Assembly: GCA_016285615.1 (NCBI GenBank)
Contig: JAEERB010000003.1
Location: 1 to 63,308, forward strand
Direction of reading: 5' to 3'
Source: Bacteroidales bacterium
Lineage (GTDB): Bacteria; Bacteroidota; Bacteroidia; Bacteroidales; WCHB1-69
Length of the DNA: 63,308 nucleotides
Shown here: positions 53,114 to 61,355 of the stretch, in pieces
Position numbering within the stretch: the first letter of the stretch is position 1
How the letters are laid out: each line of letters opens with the position of its first letter
Program-made: the position numbers and the translations under genes
Notes under the pieces: generated by a model
Seen by the model: only the letters and a program-made list of their open reading frames with translations
Told to the model about the DNA's origin: nothing
Database searches by the model: none

Positions 53114-53818
53114 ATGGGCATTATCTTATTAGCATCCTTATTACCTGTAGTCATACTTTTATGGTACGTTTACCGGCATGACTCCTACTATAAGGAACCT
53201 CTATCCATGTTGCTCAAAGCCTTTTTCTTCGGCATCTTGGCAGCACTGCTCGACATTGTGGTGGCCAACCTGCTGTCCAAGCTTATTCCCCCACCTGCCA
53301 GTTCCCCTTTGAACGACGCCCTGTACACCGCTTTCGTAGGAGCTGCGCTGCCCGAAGAATTCTGCAAACTGCTGATGCTCTACTGGTGTATCTGGAAGAG
53401 TCCTTACTTTGACGAGTACTACGACGGTCCCGAGTATGCTGCTTTTGTTGGTTTGGGCTTTGCGGGCATCGAGAATGTGTTGTATGTCCTTTATGGCGGC
53501 TTAGGAGTGGCTCTCGGTCGCGGATTGCTGGCCGTGCCCGCCCACTTCTTCTTCGCTATCTTCATGGGCTACTTCTTCGCCTTGGCACGTTTCCGCCGCA
53601 AGCGCCGCAAATACTACATGTTCTGGGCGTACATTATTCCCGTCATCCTGCATGGCATCTACGATGGTATCCTGATGTTTGTGGACAACCTCAGCAAATT
53701 CGAAAATCTGGAAGAGGTCAACACCCTTTCCGGAACGCTCTACATTGTCTTCTTTATCTTCTTCTTCCTCGTTTGGCGAATGGCCATTAAGAGAGTGAAG
53801 CGAATGTCGGGACAGTAG
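53114..53818 (+). CDS. PrsW-family intramembrane protease
   Basis: A 234-residue membrane protein with about seven hydrophobic helices. PrsW motifs: LPEEFCKL (EExxK), FAGIENVLY, HFFFAIFMGYF and HGIYDG. PrsW in Bacillus starts regulated proteolysis of an anti-sigma factor; no anti-sigma gene is nearby, so its target is unknown. It starts 26 bases after thiF and its stop codon is the first part of a heptad repeat. Confidence 0.87.
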   Translation: MGIILLASLLPVVILLWYVYRHDSYYKEPLSMLLKAFFFGILAALLDIVVANLLSKLIPPPASSPLNDALYTAFVGAALPEEFCKLLMLYWCIWKSPYFDEYYDGPEYAAFVGLGFAGIENVLYVLYGGLGVALGRGLLAVPAHFFFAIFMGYFFALARFRRKRRKYYMFWAYIIPVILHGIYDGILMFVDNLSKFENLEEVNTLSGTLYIVFFIFFFLVWRMAIKRVKRMSGQ

Positions 53819-53859
53819 AACGGAGAACGGAGAGATGAGAGTGGAGAGATGAGAGATGA
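53818..53859. repeat. Intergenic heptad-period repeat, locus 7
   Basis: Six 7-base units from the prsW stop codon: GAACGGA twice, GAGATGA three times and GAGTGGA once. The same words in a similar order appear at locus 5. Confidence 0.8.
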
Positions 53860-53901
53860 AGGAAAATTGTTTGAGTTAGCGGGTATATCATCAAAATAAA
53901 C

Positions 53902-53909
53902 TATTTTTG
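53902..53909 (+). promoter_or_regulatory. TAnnTTTG -7 element for the HdeD-like gene
   Basis: TATTTTTG, with an AT-rich leader of about 80 bases before the ATG at 53989. Confidence 0.5.
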
Positions 53910-53988
53910 CATAAGGATATGGGAATATATAATTTACACAAACAAATCATAATCAACTAATTATATAAACTATTAAAACTATTTAAAG

Positions 53989-54543
53989 ATGAAAAAAAGT
54001 ACAAAAATCTGGTTAGGGATCACGGGTATTCTGTTTATTGCAATGGGTGTTACATGTTTTATCAATCCAGAGGCAACTCTACTTTCCTTGGCCGTGATGA
54101 TTGGTTGCTTTACGCTTGCTGCCGGTATCTCACGCTTGGTATTCACCCTGCGCACACAAAGATTTCTGCCTAACAGTGGCACACGCATGCTTTCCGCATT
54201 GCTGCAAATCCTCGTAGGTATTATTTTCCTCTGCAACTCCATTTGGTTAGCCATTTCGCTGCCCATCATTTTTGCGTTGTGGGTTATGTTTGAAGGCATC
54301 GTCCTCTTTGTACAAAGCTTTGATTACAAGAAATTTGGATTTCCCTTCTGGTGGGTTATCATGCTCTTCGGCATTGGTGGCGCCGTTTTGGGATGCCTCG
54401 GTTTGTACCACTTAGACGCTTCGGGTATCACACTCTCCTGGATGTTTGGCCTCGGTCTCGTCCTCATCGGTGTGGCTTACCTCGTCGCCCTCTTCGGTAT
54501 CAAACGTTTTGAAGCCAAAGTAAAAGATATTATCAACGAATAA
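53989..54543 (+). CDS. HdeD-like DUF308 membrane protein
   Basis: A 184-residue integral membrane protein with six predicted helices in three repeated hairpins, the DUF308/HdeD layout (WLGITGILFIAMGVTCFINP, ALLQILVGIIFLCNS, WWVIMLFGIGGAVLGCLGL). HdeD is linked to acid resistance in enterobacteria; the role here is unknown. It has its own promoter and a terminator directly after it, so it is monocistronic. Confidence 0.82.
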   Translation: MKKSTKIWLGITGILFIAMGVTCFINPEATLLSLAVMIGCFTLAAGISRLVFTLRTQRFLPNSGTRMLSALLQILVGIIFLCNSIWLAISLPIIFALWVMFEGIVLFVQSFDYKKFGFPFWWVIMLFGIGGAVLGCLGLYHLDASGITLSWMFGLGLVLIGVAYLVALFGIKRFEAKVKDIINE

Positions 54544-54556
54544 GAACAAACATCCT

Positions 54557-54588
54557 AACAGCCCGCTGCCCAACCGTAACGGGCTGTT
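54557..54588 (+). terminator. Intrinsic terminator after the HdeD-like gene
   Basis: A 9-bp perfect stem (54557-54565 with 54580-54588), 14-base loop, followed by ATTGTTT. Confidence 0.8.
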
Positions 54589-54615
54589 ATTGTTTCTATT
54601 GAGCATCAACCTGTT

Positions 54616-54912
54616 ATGACACAAATAAGTTTTTACGAAATCTGCGGCTTGATTGCCAGCGTATGCATGATTTTAGGCTATCTGCCTCAAGCCTTTCGCA
54701 CCATCCGAACCCGCAAGACCGACGACATCGCATTGCCCACGTTCCTAATGATGGGCATCGGAGCCATCTTCTTTATGCTGCAAGGCCTTTTACACAAGCC
54801 CGAAATCATCTGGTCTCTATTTTTAACAAACTTAGTAACAGCCACATGCAGCTGTATCGTATTTGGCATCAAGATGTATAACGACTACTTTAAAGCCAAA
54901 CGTCAACAATAG
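54616..54912 (+). CDS. SemiSWEET/PQ-loop transporter
   Basis: A 98-residue protein with three TM helices, one PQ-loop unit: GLIASVCMILGYLPQAFRTI with the PQ motif, RTRKTDDIALPTFLMMGIG, then TNLVTATCSCIVFGIKMYND. SemiSWEETs dimerise to move sugars down a gradient. The next gene starts on the base after its stop. Confidence 0.88.
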   Translation: MTQISFYEICGLIASVCMILGYLPQAFRTIRTRKTDDIALPTFLMMGIGAIFFMLQGLLHKPEIIWSLFLTNLVTATCSCIVFGIKMYNDYFKAKRQQ

Positions 54913-55284
54913 ATGGAGATCGTCAATCTTTTGGTTTTGAAGGAGAGAAGCGCCTTGCGGCAATGGCTGATGAAGCATCACCAGACCGAAAAAGAGTGCT
55001 GGGTGATGACCTACCGCCAACGGCGCCCCGCGTGGGATGCGCTGCTTTACACCGACGTAGTGGAAGAGGCGCTCTGTTTCGGCTGGATTGACTCCACCCT
55101 CAAGAAGACGGCCGATGGCAAGCTGGTACAGCGATTGTCGCCACGCCGCAAAAACAGCCATTGGACCGAACTGAACAAACGGCGCTGTCATGACTTGGAA
55201 CAGAGGGGACTTATGACCGACGCCGGACGAACTGCCCTGCAACGAGCCGAGCAACCATCCAAGAATACTAAAAATCACAAATAG
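54913..55284 (+). CDS. YdeI/OmpD-associated family protein, C-terminally short
   Basis: A 123-residue protein matching the N-terminal YdeI domain: LRQWLMKHHQTEKECWVMTY, VVEEALCFGWIDSTLKK, RLSPRRKNSHWTELNKRR, GLMTDAGRTAL. Family members usually run to about 190 residues with a further helical domain; here the frame stops just after the conserved core and a basic tail (PSKNTKNHK). It may be a natural short form or a truncation. It touches the SemiSWEET stop. Confidence 0.75.
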   Translation: MEIVNLLVLKERSALRQWLMKHHQTEKECWVMTYRQRRPAWDALLYTDVVEEALCFGWIDSTLKKTADGKLVQRLSPRRKNSHWTELNKRRCHDLEQRGLMTDAGRTALQRAEQPSKNTKNHK

Positions 55285-55301
55285 CTGATTACCAAAATAA
55301 T

Positions 55302-57182
55302 ATGAAAAAATTTTACATCCTCGTCATCTTTATCATCAGTACAAACATCCTTGGAGCCCAAACGCACACCGACACGGTCATCAACTTAAAAGAGGTGGTC
55401 GCCACGGGAACGAAGAGTCCCACCGACCTGCGACTTTTACCTCTGACTGTCAGTGTAGTAGGCAGCGAGCAGTTGGAGCAGCGCCACGAACCCAGCATAT
55501 TGCCCACGCTCACCAACGATGTGCCGGGGCTGTTCATCACCAACCGCGGCATGATGGGTTATGGTGTCAGCGAAGGATCGTCGGGCGCCATCAAGGTGCG
55601 CGGCATCGGCGGCATGGCTAACCTGTTGGTCCTCATCGACGGACTGCCGCAATACGCAGGCTTGTACGGACATCCCATCGCCGACAACTACCTGACGATG
55701 ATGACTGAGCGTGTAGAGGTTGTGCGCGGGCCCGCCTCGCTCTACTATGGCAGCAACGCCATGGGCGGCGTAGTCAACATCATCACCCGTCAGCCGGAGC
55801 GCGACACCGTGATGACCAACATCCATATACAGGGCGGCTCTTTCTACACGCTGGATGCGGGCATCAGCAATCAAGTACGCAAAGGCCGCTTCACCAGCAG
55901 CGTAGGGTTCAACTACTCGCGCACCGACGGCCACCGCGAGAATATGAATTTTGACGAATACTGCGGCTACGTAAGACTCGGTTACGACATCAGTAAGCAC
56001 TGGAACATCAACGCCACGGGCAATGTGGCTTACTTCAACTCCTCGAACCCTGGCACCATTTATGCCCCGATTGAGGATAATGACATGCACATTTTGCGAG
56101 GCACGGCGGCCCTGTCGGTGGAGAACAACTACGACAAGACCTCGGGAGCCATCCGACTCTATTACAATGGCGGACACCACAAGATTGACAACGGCTGGCG
56201 CCCGCCCGTTGACTCTGTGCCGCAAACCACGTGGTACATGCACAACGACGTGATGGCAGGGCTGTCGGCTTACCAGTCGGCCACCTTCTTCAAGGGCAAC
56301 CGCACCACTTTTGGTTTTGATTACCAACACTTTGGCGGTCATGCTTGGAACCGCAACAAAGCCAATGGCGACGACAAAGAGATCATCAAGAAGGCACAGT
56401 ACGAGCTGGCCGGCTACGTGGATTTCCGCCAGCAAGTGGCCAAATGGTTTGCCTTGGATGCAGGTGTGCGCCTCGACTGGCACGTACAGACGGGTCTGGC
56501 TGTCATTCCGCAGGGCGGCTTGTCGTTCCTCCTGCCCCACGATGCAGAAATCAAGCTCACCGTGGGCCGCGGCTTCCGCAATCCCACTATTCGTGAGATG
56601 TACATGTACAAGCCTGCCAACGACGAGCTGAAGCCTGAGAGCATGATGAACTACGAGTTAGGCTACCGCCAGCATTTATTGGGACACCGCCTGCGCATCG
56701 GAGCCAATGTCTTCTATTTGCACGCACAGAATATCATCGAGAGCAGGATGGTTGAGGGCCGCCCGCTCAATGTCAACACGGGTGAACTGAACAATGTAGG
56801 CTGCGAAGTAGAGATTGCCTACCAAGTCATCAAAGGGCTGCACCTCTCGGCCAACTACAGCTATCTATATATGAAACAGCCTATTATAGCAGCGCCGGAG
56901 CACAAGTTTAACTTTGCCGCCAACTACCACCACAAGCGCTTTACCATTGGTACCAGCATACAATACATTGGAGGATTGTTCACCCAACTCCCGTCCCAAG
57001 GCCACCCTGATGGTCAAGTAGAGAACTTCGTCCTTTGGAATGCCCACGCCTCCTACCGCATTTGGAAGGGACTGTGGTGCCATATCAAGGCAGACAACCT
57101 CTTAGCTCAAGAATACGAGATCAATTACGGCTTCCCAATGCCGCGCACCACGCTCATGGGCGGGGTTAGTTGGGGGTTTTAA
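55302..57182 (+). CDS. TonB-dependent outer-membrane receptor (non-SusC)
   Basis: A 626-residue receptor: signal peptide (ending LGAQ), TonB-box region near INLKEVVATG, plug domain (IKVRGIGGMANLLVLIDGLP, VEVVRGPASLYYGSNAMGGV) and a 22-strand barrel ending in aromatic Phe (MGGVSWGF). The carboxypeptidase-like N-terminal domain of SusC is absent, so the type is nearer to siderophore/vitamin receptors (BtuB/FepA group). Ligand unknown; thiamine is tempting by location but there is no TPP riboswitch before it and a terminator isolates it. Confidence 0.85.
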   Translation: MKKFYILVIFIISTNILGAQTHTDTVINLKEVVATGTKSPTDLRLLPLTVSVVGSEQLEQRHEPSILPTLTNDVPGLFITNRGMMGYGVSEGSSGAIKVRGIGGMANLLVLIDGLPQYAGLYGHPIADNYLTMMTERVEVVRGPASLYYGSNAMGGVVNIITRQPERDTVMTNIHIQGGSFYTLDAGISNQVRKGRFTSSVGFNYSRTDGHRENMNFDEYCGYVRLGYDISKHWNINATGNVAYFNSSNPGTIYAPIEDNDMHILRGTAALSVENNYDKTSGAIRLYYNGGHHKIDNGWRPPVDSVPQTTWYMHNDVMAGLSAYQSATFFKGNRTTFGFDYQHFGGHAWNRNKANGDDKEIIKKAQYELAGYVDFRQQVAKWFALDAGVRLDWHVQTGLAVIPQGGLSFLLPHDAEIKLTVGRGFRNPTIREMYMYKPANDELKPESMMNYELGYRQHLLGHRLRIGANVFYLHAQNIIESRMVEGRPLNVNTGELNNVGCEVEIAYQVIKGLHLSANYSYLYMKQPIIAAPEHKFNFAANYHHKRFTIGTSIQYIGGLFTQLPSQGHPDGQVENFVLWNAHASYRIWKGLWCHIKADNLLAQEYEINYGFPMPRTTLMGGVSWGF

Positions 57183-57209
57183 GCAATCTGAGCCTTCCTC
57201 TATATCCTA

Positions 57210-59006
57210 TTATATTAATCCTTTGGCTTTTAACTTTTTTATCATCTCCTCTTCTTCCGGCGTCGGCAATGGCGTACTGGAGTTTGTAACAATAACAGCC
57301 CTTTCATAGTTGTCATTCCATTCTGACAACAGCTCTGTTATTTCCTCCGATATAATATCATCACGATGTTGAATATTTCCAATTGTCCAGTCTTCAGAAA
57401 TACTAGCGACTAAGACCTTAGTTACTTCCACAGAGGATTTTTTATATTCCGCTTGTTTTTTTGCGAAATAACCATTGCTGGCTACAATATTCAATACTTT
57501 TTCAAATGGGGTTTTATTGCCAATATGCTCTACCATATCGTTTACATAAACATCATCAGTATCAGGGAAAAATGAAGATTGCCATTTACGAGGTAATATG
57601 TGTTCTATTTGCCATTCTGGTGGAAGTAGTTCTCTCTGGTGATTATAGGCGAATATTTTCAACAACATTCTTACAATGTTACGATGAGGATTCTTTATTC
57701 GATCCCCTATAAAAGTAGTGTCTATTGTCCTAAATGCAAATTTTGGATGAGGATTATTAATAATTTCCACATTCAACTTTAGAATATCACCTTTAACAAA
57801 ATTGATAGTTGGATAAATAATAAATCTAGATATCAATTCTCCGATAAGTTTATTGAGAAAAAGTAAAAATTCTTTTTCAAAATCAGAATCATCGCAATGG
57901 GAAAGGTAATATGTAATAACAGGATATTTCCAATACTCATTAGGATATGAAACTAATATGTCAAGAGCTTTACGTACTTCCGCATTATTATCCCATATTT
58001 CTTCTGGAATATCATGGTTTGTGTTAATCACTTTCCAAAAATTCAAAACTTTATTCAATTTCTCCATCAAAGAGTCTTCATATAATCTTTCTCCTTTCCC
58101 TGCAAGAAAATATTTTCTAACACCTTGAACCGTAGAATCCACATTCCCATCGCATGCCCTAAGAAAAAACATATAGTAGTAAAACAGTCGTTGAATGCTT
58201 TCATTTGCTTCCGAAGCTTCTCGTTCCAAACGCTTCCATTTGGCGATAAAAGCATCTTTTTCTTCTTTTTCTTTGAGATGATTATAAATTTTTGCCTTAA
58301 AAATATCAGCATCCGTAAGTTGTAAACCTCTATTATTAAGTGTAGAAAAGATTGTCAAAGCAGTATCTTGGGTATCTGCACCAATAGGAAGCAAAATAGC
58401 CTGATTTAGAATGGCATAGATAAAATCGTAAATTTGTAACGGGGATTCAGCACAATGAGTATCATATAACTTCTGGAAAAGTAAATAATTCTTCGAGTAA
58501 TTATCATTGGCCTTTGAATTTGCCATACCTGTTCGAAGAATATCGCGCAAAATCATATTTCCATCATTATCCACAACCTTGGAAGTGAGGAGAATATCTG
58601 AAAAATCAACTTTACCTGTAAGATTATCCGTTCGCCATATGGCTGGTTCTATCTGTTTAATGAAATTCTGAGCAGCTTCCGTATTTGAATCATCACCTTG
58701 TACAAGTTTTGTGTAAATGGCTCTTAACAACAAGAAAAGTGATGTAATACGCTGTTGACCATCTATAATTTCCTGTTCTCCATTCTCATTTTCAAATGAT
58801 ACAATACTTCCCAAGAAATACGATCCATTTCTTTTTAAACCACCTATTGTTGTTGCAAACTCCCAAATATCTTCAAAAAGTGTTTCAATTTGCTCATCAG
58901 TCCATGCGTATGGGCGCTGATATTCGGGAATCACAAAGGGTTTCGTTCTACCTGTCTTCAATAAATCTTGAACATTCTGTTTGTTCACACTAATTGTTGC
59001 TGCCAT
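57210..59006 (-). CDS. DUF262/DUF1524 protein (GmrSD-like type IV restriction family)
   Basis: A 598-residue protein. DUF262 part: IPEYQRPYAWTDEQI (residues about 22-36), LGSIVSF and EIIDGQQRITSL (DGQQR motif), thought to give NTPase function. DUF1524 part: WQIEHILPRKWQ near residue 470, an HNH-type nuclease motif with the H-I/L-x-P signature. GmrSD enzymes cut glucosylated hydroxymethylcytosine phage DNA; this may be a relative with another target. AT-rich. It has its own promoter and faces the TonB receptor convergently. Confidence 0.82.
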   Translation of the reverse strand: MAATISVNKQNVQDLLKTGRTKPFVIPEYQRPYAWTDEQIETLFEDIWEFATTIGGLKRNGSYFLGSIVSFENENGEQEIIDGQQRITSLFLLLRAIYTKLVQGDDSNTEAAQNFIKQIEPAIWRTDNLTGKVDFSDILLTSKVVDNDGNMILRDILRTGMANSKANDNYSKNYLLFQKLYDTHCAESPLQIYDFIYAILNQAILLPIGADTQDTALTIFSTLNNRGLQLTDADIFKAKIYNHLKEKEEKDAFIAKWKRLEREASEANESIQRLFYYYMFFLRACDGNVDSTVQGVRKYFLAGKGERLYEDSLMEKLNKVLNFWKVINTNHDIPEEIWDNNAEVRKALDILVSYPNEYWKYPVITYYLSHCDDSDFEKEFLLFLNKLIGELISRFIIYPTINFVKGDILKLNVEIINNPHPKFAFRTIDTTFIGDRIKNPHRNIVRMLLKIFAYNHQRELLPPEWQIEHILPRKWQSSFFPDTDDVYVNDMVEHIGNKTPFEKVLNIVASNGYFAKKQAEYKKSSVEVTKVLVASISEDWTIGNIQHRDDIISEEITELLSEWNDNYERAVIVTNSSTPLPTPEEEEMIKKLKAKGLI

Positions 59007-59037
59007 AAGACACTTATTTTATTAAAAATTGTAGTCG

Positions 59038-59045
59038 CAAAGATA
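59038..59045 (-). promoter_or_regulatory. TAnnTTTG -7 element for the DUF262 gene
   Basis: Minus-strand TATCTTTG, 32 bases before the ATG at 59006. It shows the DUF262 gene can be expressed apart from the genes upstream. Confidence 0.6.
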
Positions 59046-59104
59046 CAAATAACATTTTCATATGAAATGATGATACGAGAATTAATTCAATAATGCAGAT
59101 GACA

Positions 59105-59386
59105 TTATCCCCAATAAAGCGCACCATCAAGAATCGATCCGACCAATTCTTTTCCAATAATCTTATCCTTCTTATCAAACGCAGGATAATAGTATATTAA
59201 CGATTTATTAGGTTCGTGAATAAGTCGTCTGATATACCTTTCGGTCTTGTCCATATCATACACCACTGCATAAAACAGTGTATGTACAATATTTCGAAAC
59301 TCTTTATTCGGATGGTCATAAAGACAATATAGAACAAAATCCTTGCCTTTGAGAGATCTCATTTCATCGGTAAGTGTAACATCCAT
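59105..59386 (-). CDS. Hypothetical protein, 93 residues
   Basis: Not recognised. It is a soluble, charged protein with mixed helix and strand character (MRSLKGKDFVLYCLYDHPNK, MDKTERYIRRLIHEPN) and no signal peptide. It follows the 193-residue gene after 24 bases and ends 98 bases before the DUF262 gene on the same strand. Codon composition resembles the surrounding AT-rich block. It may be a partner of the upstream two genes. Confidence 0.6.
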   Translation of the reverse strand: MDVTLTDEMRSLKGKDFVLYCLYDHPNKEFRNIVHTLFYAVVYDMDKTERYIRRLIHEPNKSLIYYYPAFDKKDKIIGKELVGSILDGALYWG

Positions 59387-59410
59387 TATATTGATATTTG
59401 ATATATCTTT

Positions 59411-59992
59411 TTACAACATATTGATAAAACGTCGCGCTTGTGTTAGAGGATGCTCTGGAAAATGCTCGTCAAATTGTTCTTGTTCGGACAGATTCATTAG
59501 ATAAGGGCGCTTGAATGATGGGTCATATGGGTCAAACATCCAATTTGAGGTATCATCCATAGAGACAATCCCCTGTTGTCTTGCAACTTCGAAAATAGCA
59601 TTATCACGTTGTCCGGTAAGACCTGTTTCCTCGAAAGTGGCTCTAACTTCAAAAACAGAGTCTTTTTTAAATATATTGGCACGAACAAAATAGTTTACGC
59701 CCGAAGGAGTCATTTGCGTTTTAACGATGCTGTGAACGATCTTTTGACCATTGGATGTTTGACCACATTTAACCTCTATCAAAGCTTGGTTGTTAGCTAA
59801 TGCTCTGTGTATGCCATCAATAATTTCTTCAGGATAGTCATACGGCATTGCATCTTGGGTTATTATTGGGAAAATTTGTGCAAAACAGTATGCTGATGGC
59901 GTTGCTTTTCCAAGAGATACTGATTCTTCAGGATCATCCGGCAAACGATTCAACCTCTGCCATCCATCTTTATAAAATTGATTTAAATTCAT
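59411..59992 (-). CDS. Hypothetical protein, 193 residues
   Basis: Not recognised. Cytosolic by sequence, with a structured core: QFYKDGWQRLNRLPDDPEES, KATPSAYCFAQIFPII, a strand-rich middle (VHSIVKTQMTPSGVNYFVRA, VFEVRATFEETG) and a C-terminal FPEHPLTQARRFINML helix. It starts 10 bases after the HIRAN gene and should be cotranslated with it from the promoter near 60.39 kb. No enzymatic motif is visible. Confidence 0.65.
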   Translation of the reverse strand: MNLNQFYKDGWQRLNRLPDDPEESVSLGKATPSAYCFAQIFPIITQDAMPYDYPEEIIDGIHRALANNQALIEVKCGQTSNGQKIVHSIVKTQMTPSGVNYFVRANIFKKDSVFEVRATFEETGLTGQRDNAIFEVARQQGIVSMDDTSNWMFDPYDPSFKRPYLMNLSEQEQFDEHFPEHPLTQARRFINML

Positions 59993-60002
59993 CTTTGATT
60001 GA

Positions 60003-60359
60003 TTATTGATTACTCTTCTTCGTATTTTTTTTCTTAATCCTTATCGTCAAATGAACTTGCTGTTCGGGATGCGTCTCAGGAATCAACCTGGAAATACGAC
60101 AGTCGAAGATATCATTCCAACCCATATCAATGAAGGTCGACAGGTTTTGATTTACACTACTAGGAATGTAACCAAGGAGAAAATCTTCGCCATCGTTGTT
60201 GAAGATAACTTGAATAGCCTCAGGGTCATAGCTATTGTTTTCTTCACGTTCCAGACGTACAGGCATGCCCACGCAAAGTTTATTCCAAACGAGGTCTGCA
60301 TCATGATACTTGCGGCCAGCTAAGTGGCAATCCATGTAAAATTTGTTTTGTGCTTTCAT
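60003..60359 (-). CDS. HIRAN-domain protein
   Basis: A 118-residue protein that is almost only a HIRAN domain: FYMDCHLAGRKYHDADLVWN, LCVGMPVRLEREENNSYDPE with the EENNxYDPEAI core, and GYIPSSVNQNLS. HIRAN domains bind 3' ssDNA ends or modified DNA in helicases such as HLTF; stand-alone copies occur with nucleases and regulators. A basic tail (KKKNTKKSNQ) could contact nucleic acid. First gene of a three-gene run, next to a WYL regulator. Confidence 0.85.
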   Translation of the reverse strand: MKAQNKFYMDCHLAGRKYHDADLVWNKLCVGMPVRLEREENNSYDPEAIQVIFNNDGEDFLLGYIPSSVNQNLSTFIDMGWNDIFDCRISRLIPETHPEQQVHLTIRIKKKNTKKSNQ

Positions 60360-60389
60360 TTTTGTTTAGTTTTTATTGGTTTAACGCCA

Positions 60390-60397
60390 CAAAAATA
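60390..60397 (-). promoter_or_regulatory. TAnnTTTG -7 element for the HIRAN gene
   Basis: Minus-strand TATTTTTG, 31 bases before the HIRAN ATG at 60359, in the 80-base gap after the WYL gene. A WYL protein could act here. Confidence 0.55.
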
Positions 60398-60439
60398 GAT
60401 AGCCACTGCGCCAAAAAGTGGACCAGGTTGAAAAAATAT

Positions 60440-61330
60440 TTATTTTTTTGCTGCTTCCAGATGCATCTGCTTGATTTCCTGTGCTATACTTTCAGGAGAA
60501 ACTACTTTCAACCAACGGCCCCGAGATAATATATGGGCAAAAAAGTCACGAGTGGGACGCAAACGGACTTCAAAATCGGTATAGTCATTATTCGTTTCAA
60601 TCTCTTGTTGTGATGGGTGTAACGGTAAATCACGCAAATAATATGGTTCACTCCCATATGCCCGCAACACGATACGCTCAATGGGCAGACGATCATCAGT
60701 CATCACACCAAAGTAATCATTGAAGAATATCTGAGCATCAAAATTGTCATCCATCTTAAAATCTTCATCAGTAACATTGATGTCAATTATTCGGTCAAAA
60801 GAAAGAGTGATAAAGTTTCCTTTTTCAAAACATCCCAATAAATACCATCTACGGCGGAAAAGTTTAATGCAATAGGGCTCTACCTTCCAAATAGAAGGAT
60901 TTTCATCACCATAACGACGATAGGTAACACTAATGCGATGTGAATTACGCATGGCTTCAATGACCAATTGCAGATGTTCGCTTTCACTGGGAATGCTTTC
61001 AAGAAGAATGCGGTCATGCAAACCCCGTGCTTCGCTTACGATATTGCTCACCGCCAAGGTACTGAGCATCCATCGCGGTACGCTGTCAGTATTCATCAGA
61101 GATGGGTCATCAATATAGTATTGATTCTCGCTATCGCAGTCAATAATAATGCCGAACATCTCCTCTACCTCAGCACGATGACGACGGAATGTAGTACGAC
61201 TGAAAGGAACACCTTCGCTCATCTCTGTGCGCAACCAACGATCATTAATTTCGCGTAGTGTGATGCGCCCAGCTCGTCGTATGGTGTCCACCAACCATAC
61301 ATATTGTTTGAATAGTGCAGATGCTTTCAT
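60440..61330 (-). CDS. WYL-domain transcriptional regulator
   Basis: A 296-residue protein: N-terminal winged helix (LVDTIRRAGRITLREINDRW, FSRTTFRRHRAEVEEMFGI), the WYL ligand-sensing domain (VEPYCIKLFRRRWYLLGCFE, with RWYLLG as the WYL core) and the C-terminal WCX domain. WYL proteins regulate defence loci (BrxR/CapW type) and DNA damage genes in response to nucleotides or ssDNA. It starts 25 bases after the kinase stop, so it may be cotranscribed with it, yet it lies next to the HIRAN promoter it could control. Confidence 0.88.
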   Translation of the reverse strand: MKASALFKQYVWLVDTIRRAGRITLREINDRWLRTEMSEGVPFSRTTFRRHRAEVEEMFGIIIDCDSENQYYIDDPSLMNTDSVPRWMLSTLAVSNIVSEARGLHDRILLESIPSESEHLQLVIEAMRNSHRISVTYRRYGDENPSIWKVEPYCIKLFRRRWYLLGCFEKGNFITLSFDRIIDINVTDEDFKMDDNFDAQIFFNDYFGVMTDDRLPIERIVLRAYGSEPYYLRDLPLHPSQQEIETNNDYTDFEVRLRPTRDFFAHILSRGRWLKVVSPESIAQEIKQMHLEAAKK

Positions 61331-61355
61331 AAAATAAACTAAACAACAAATTAAC

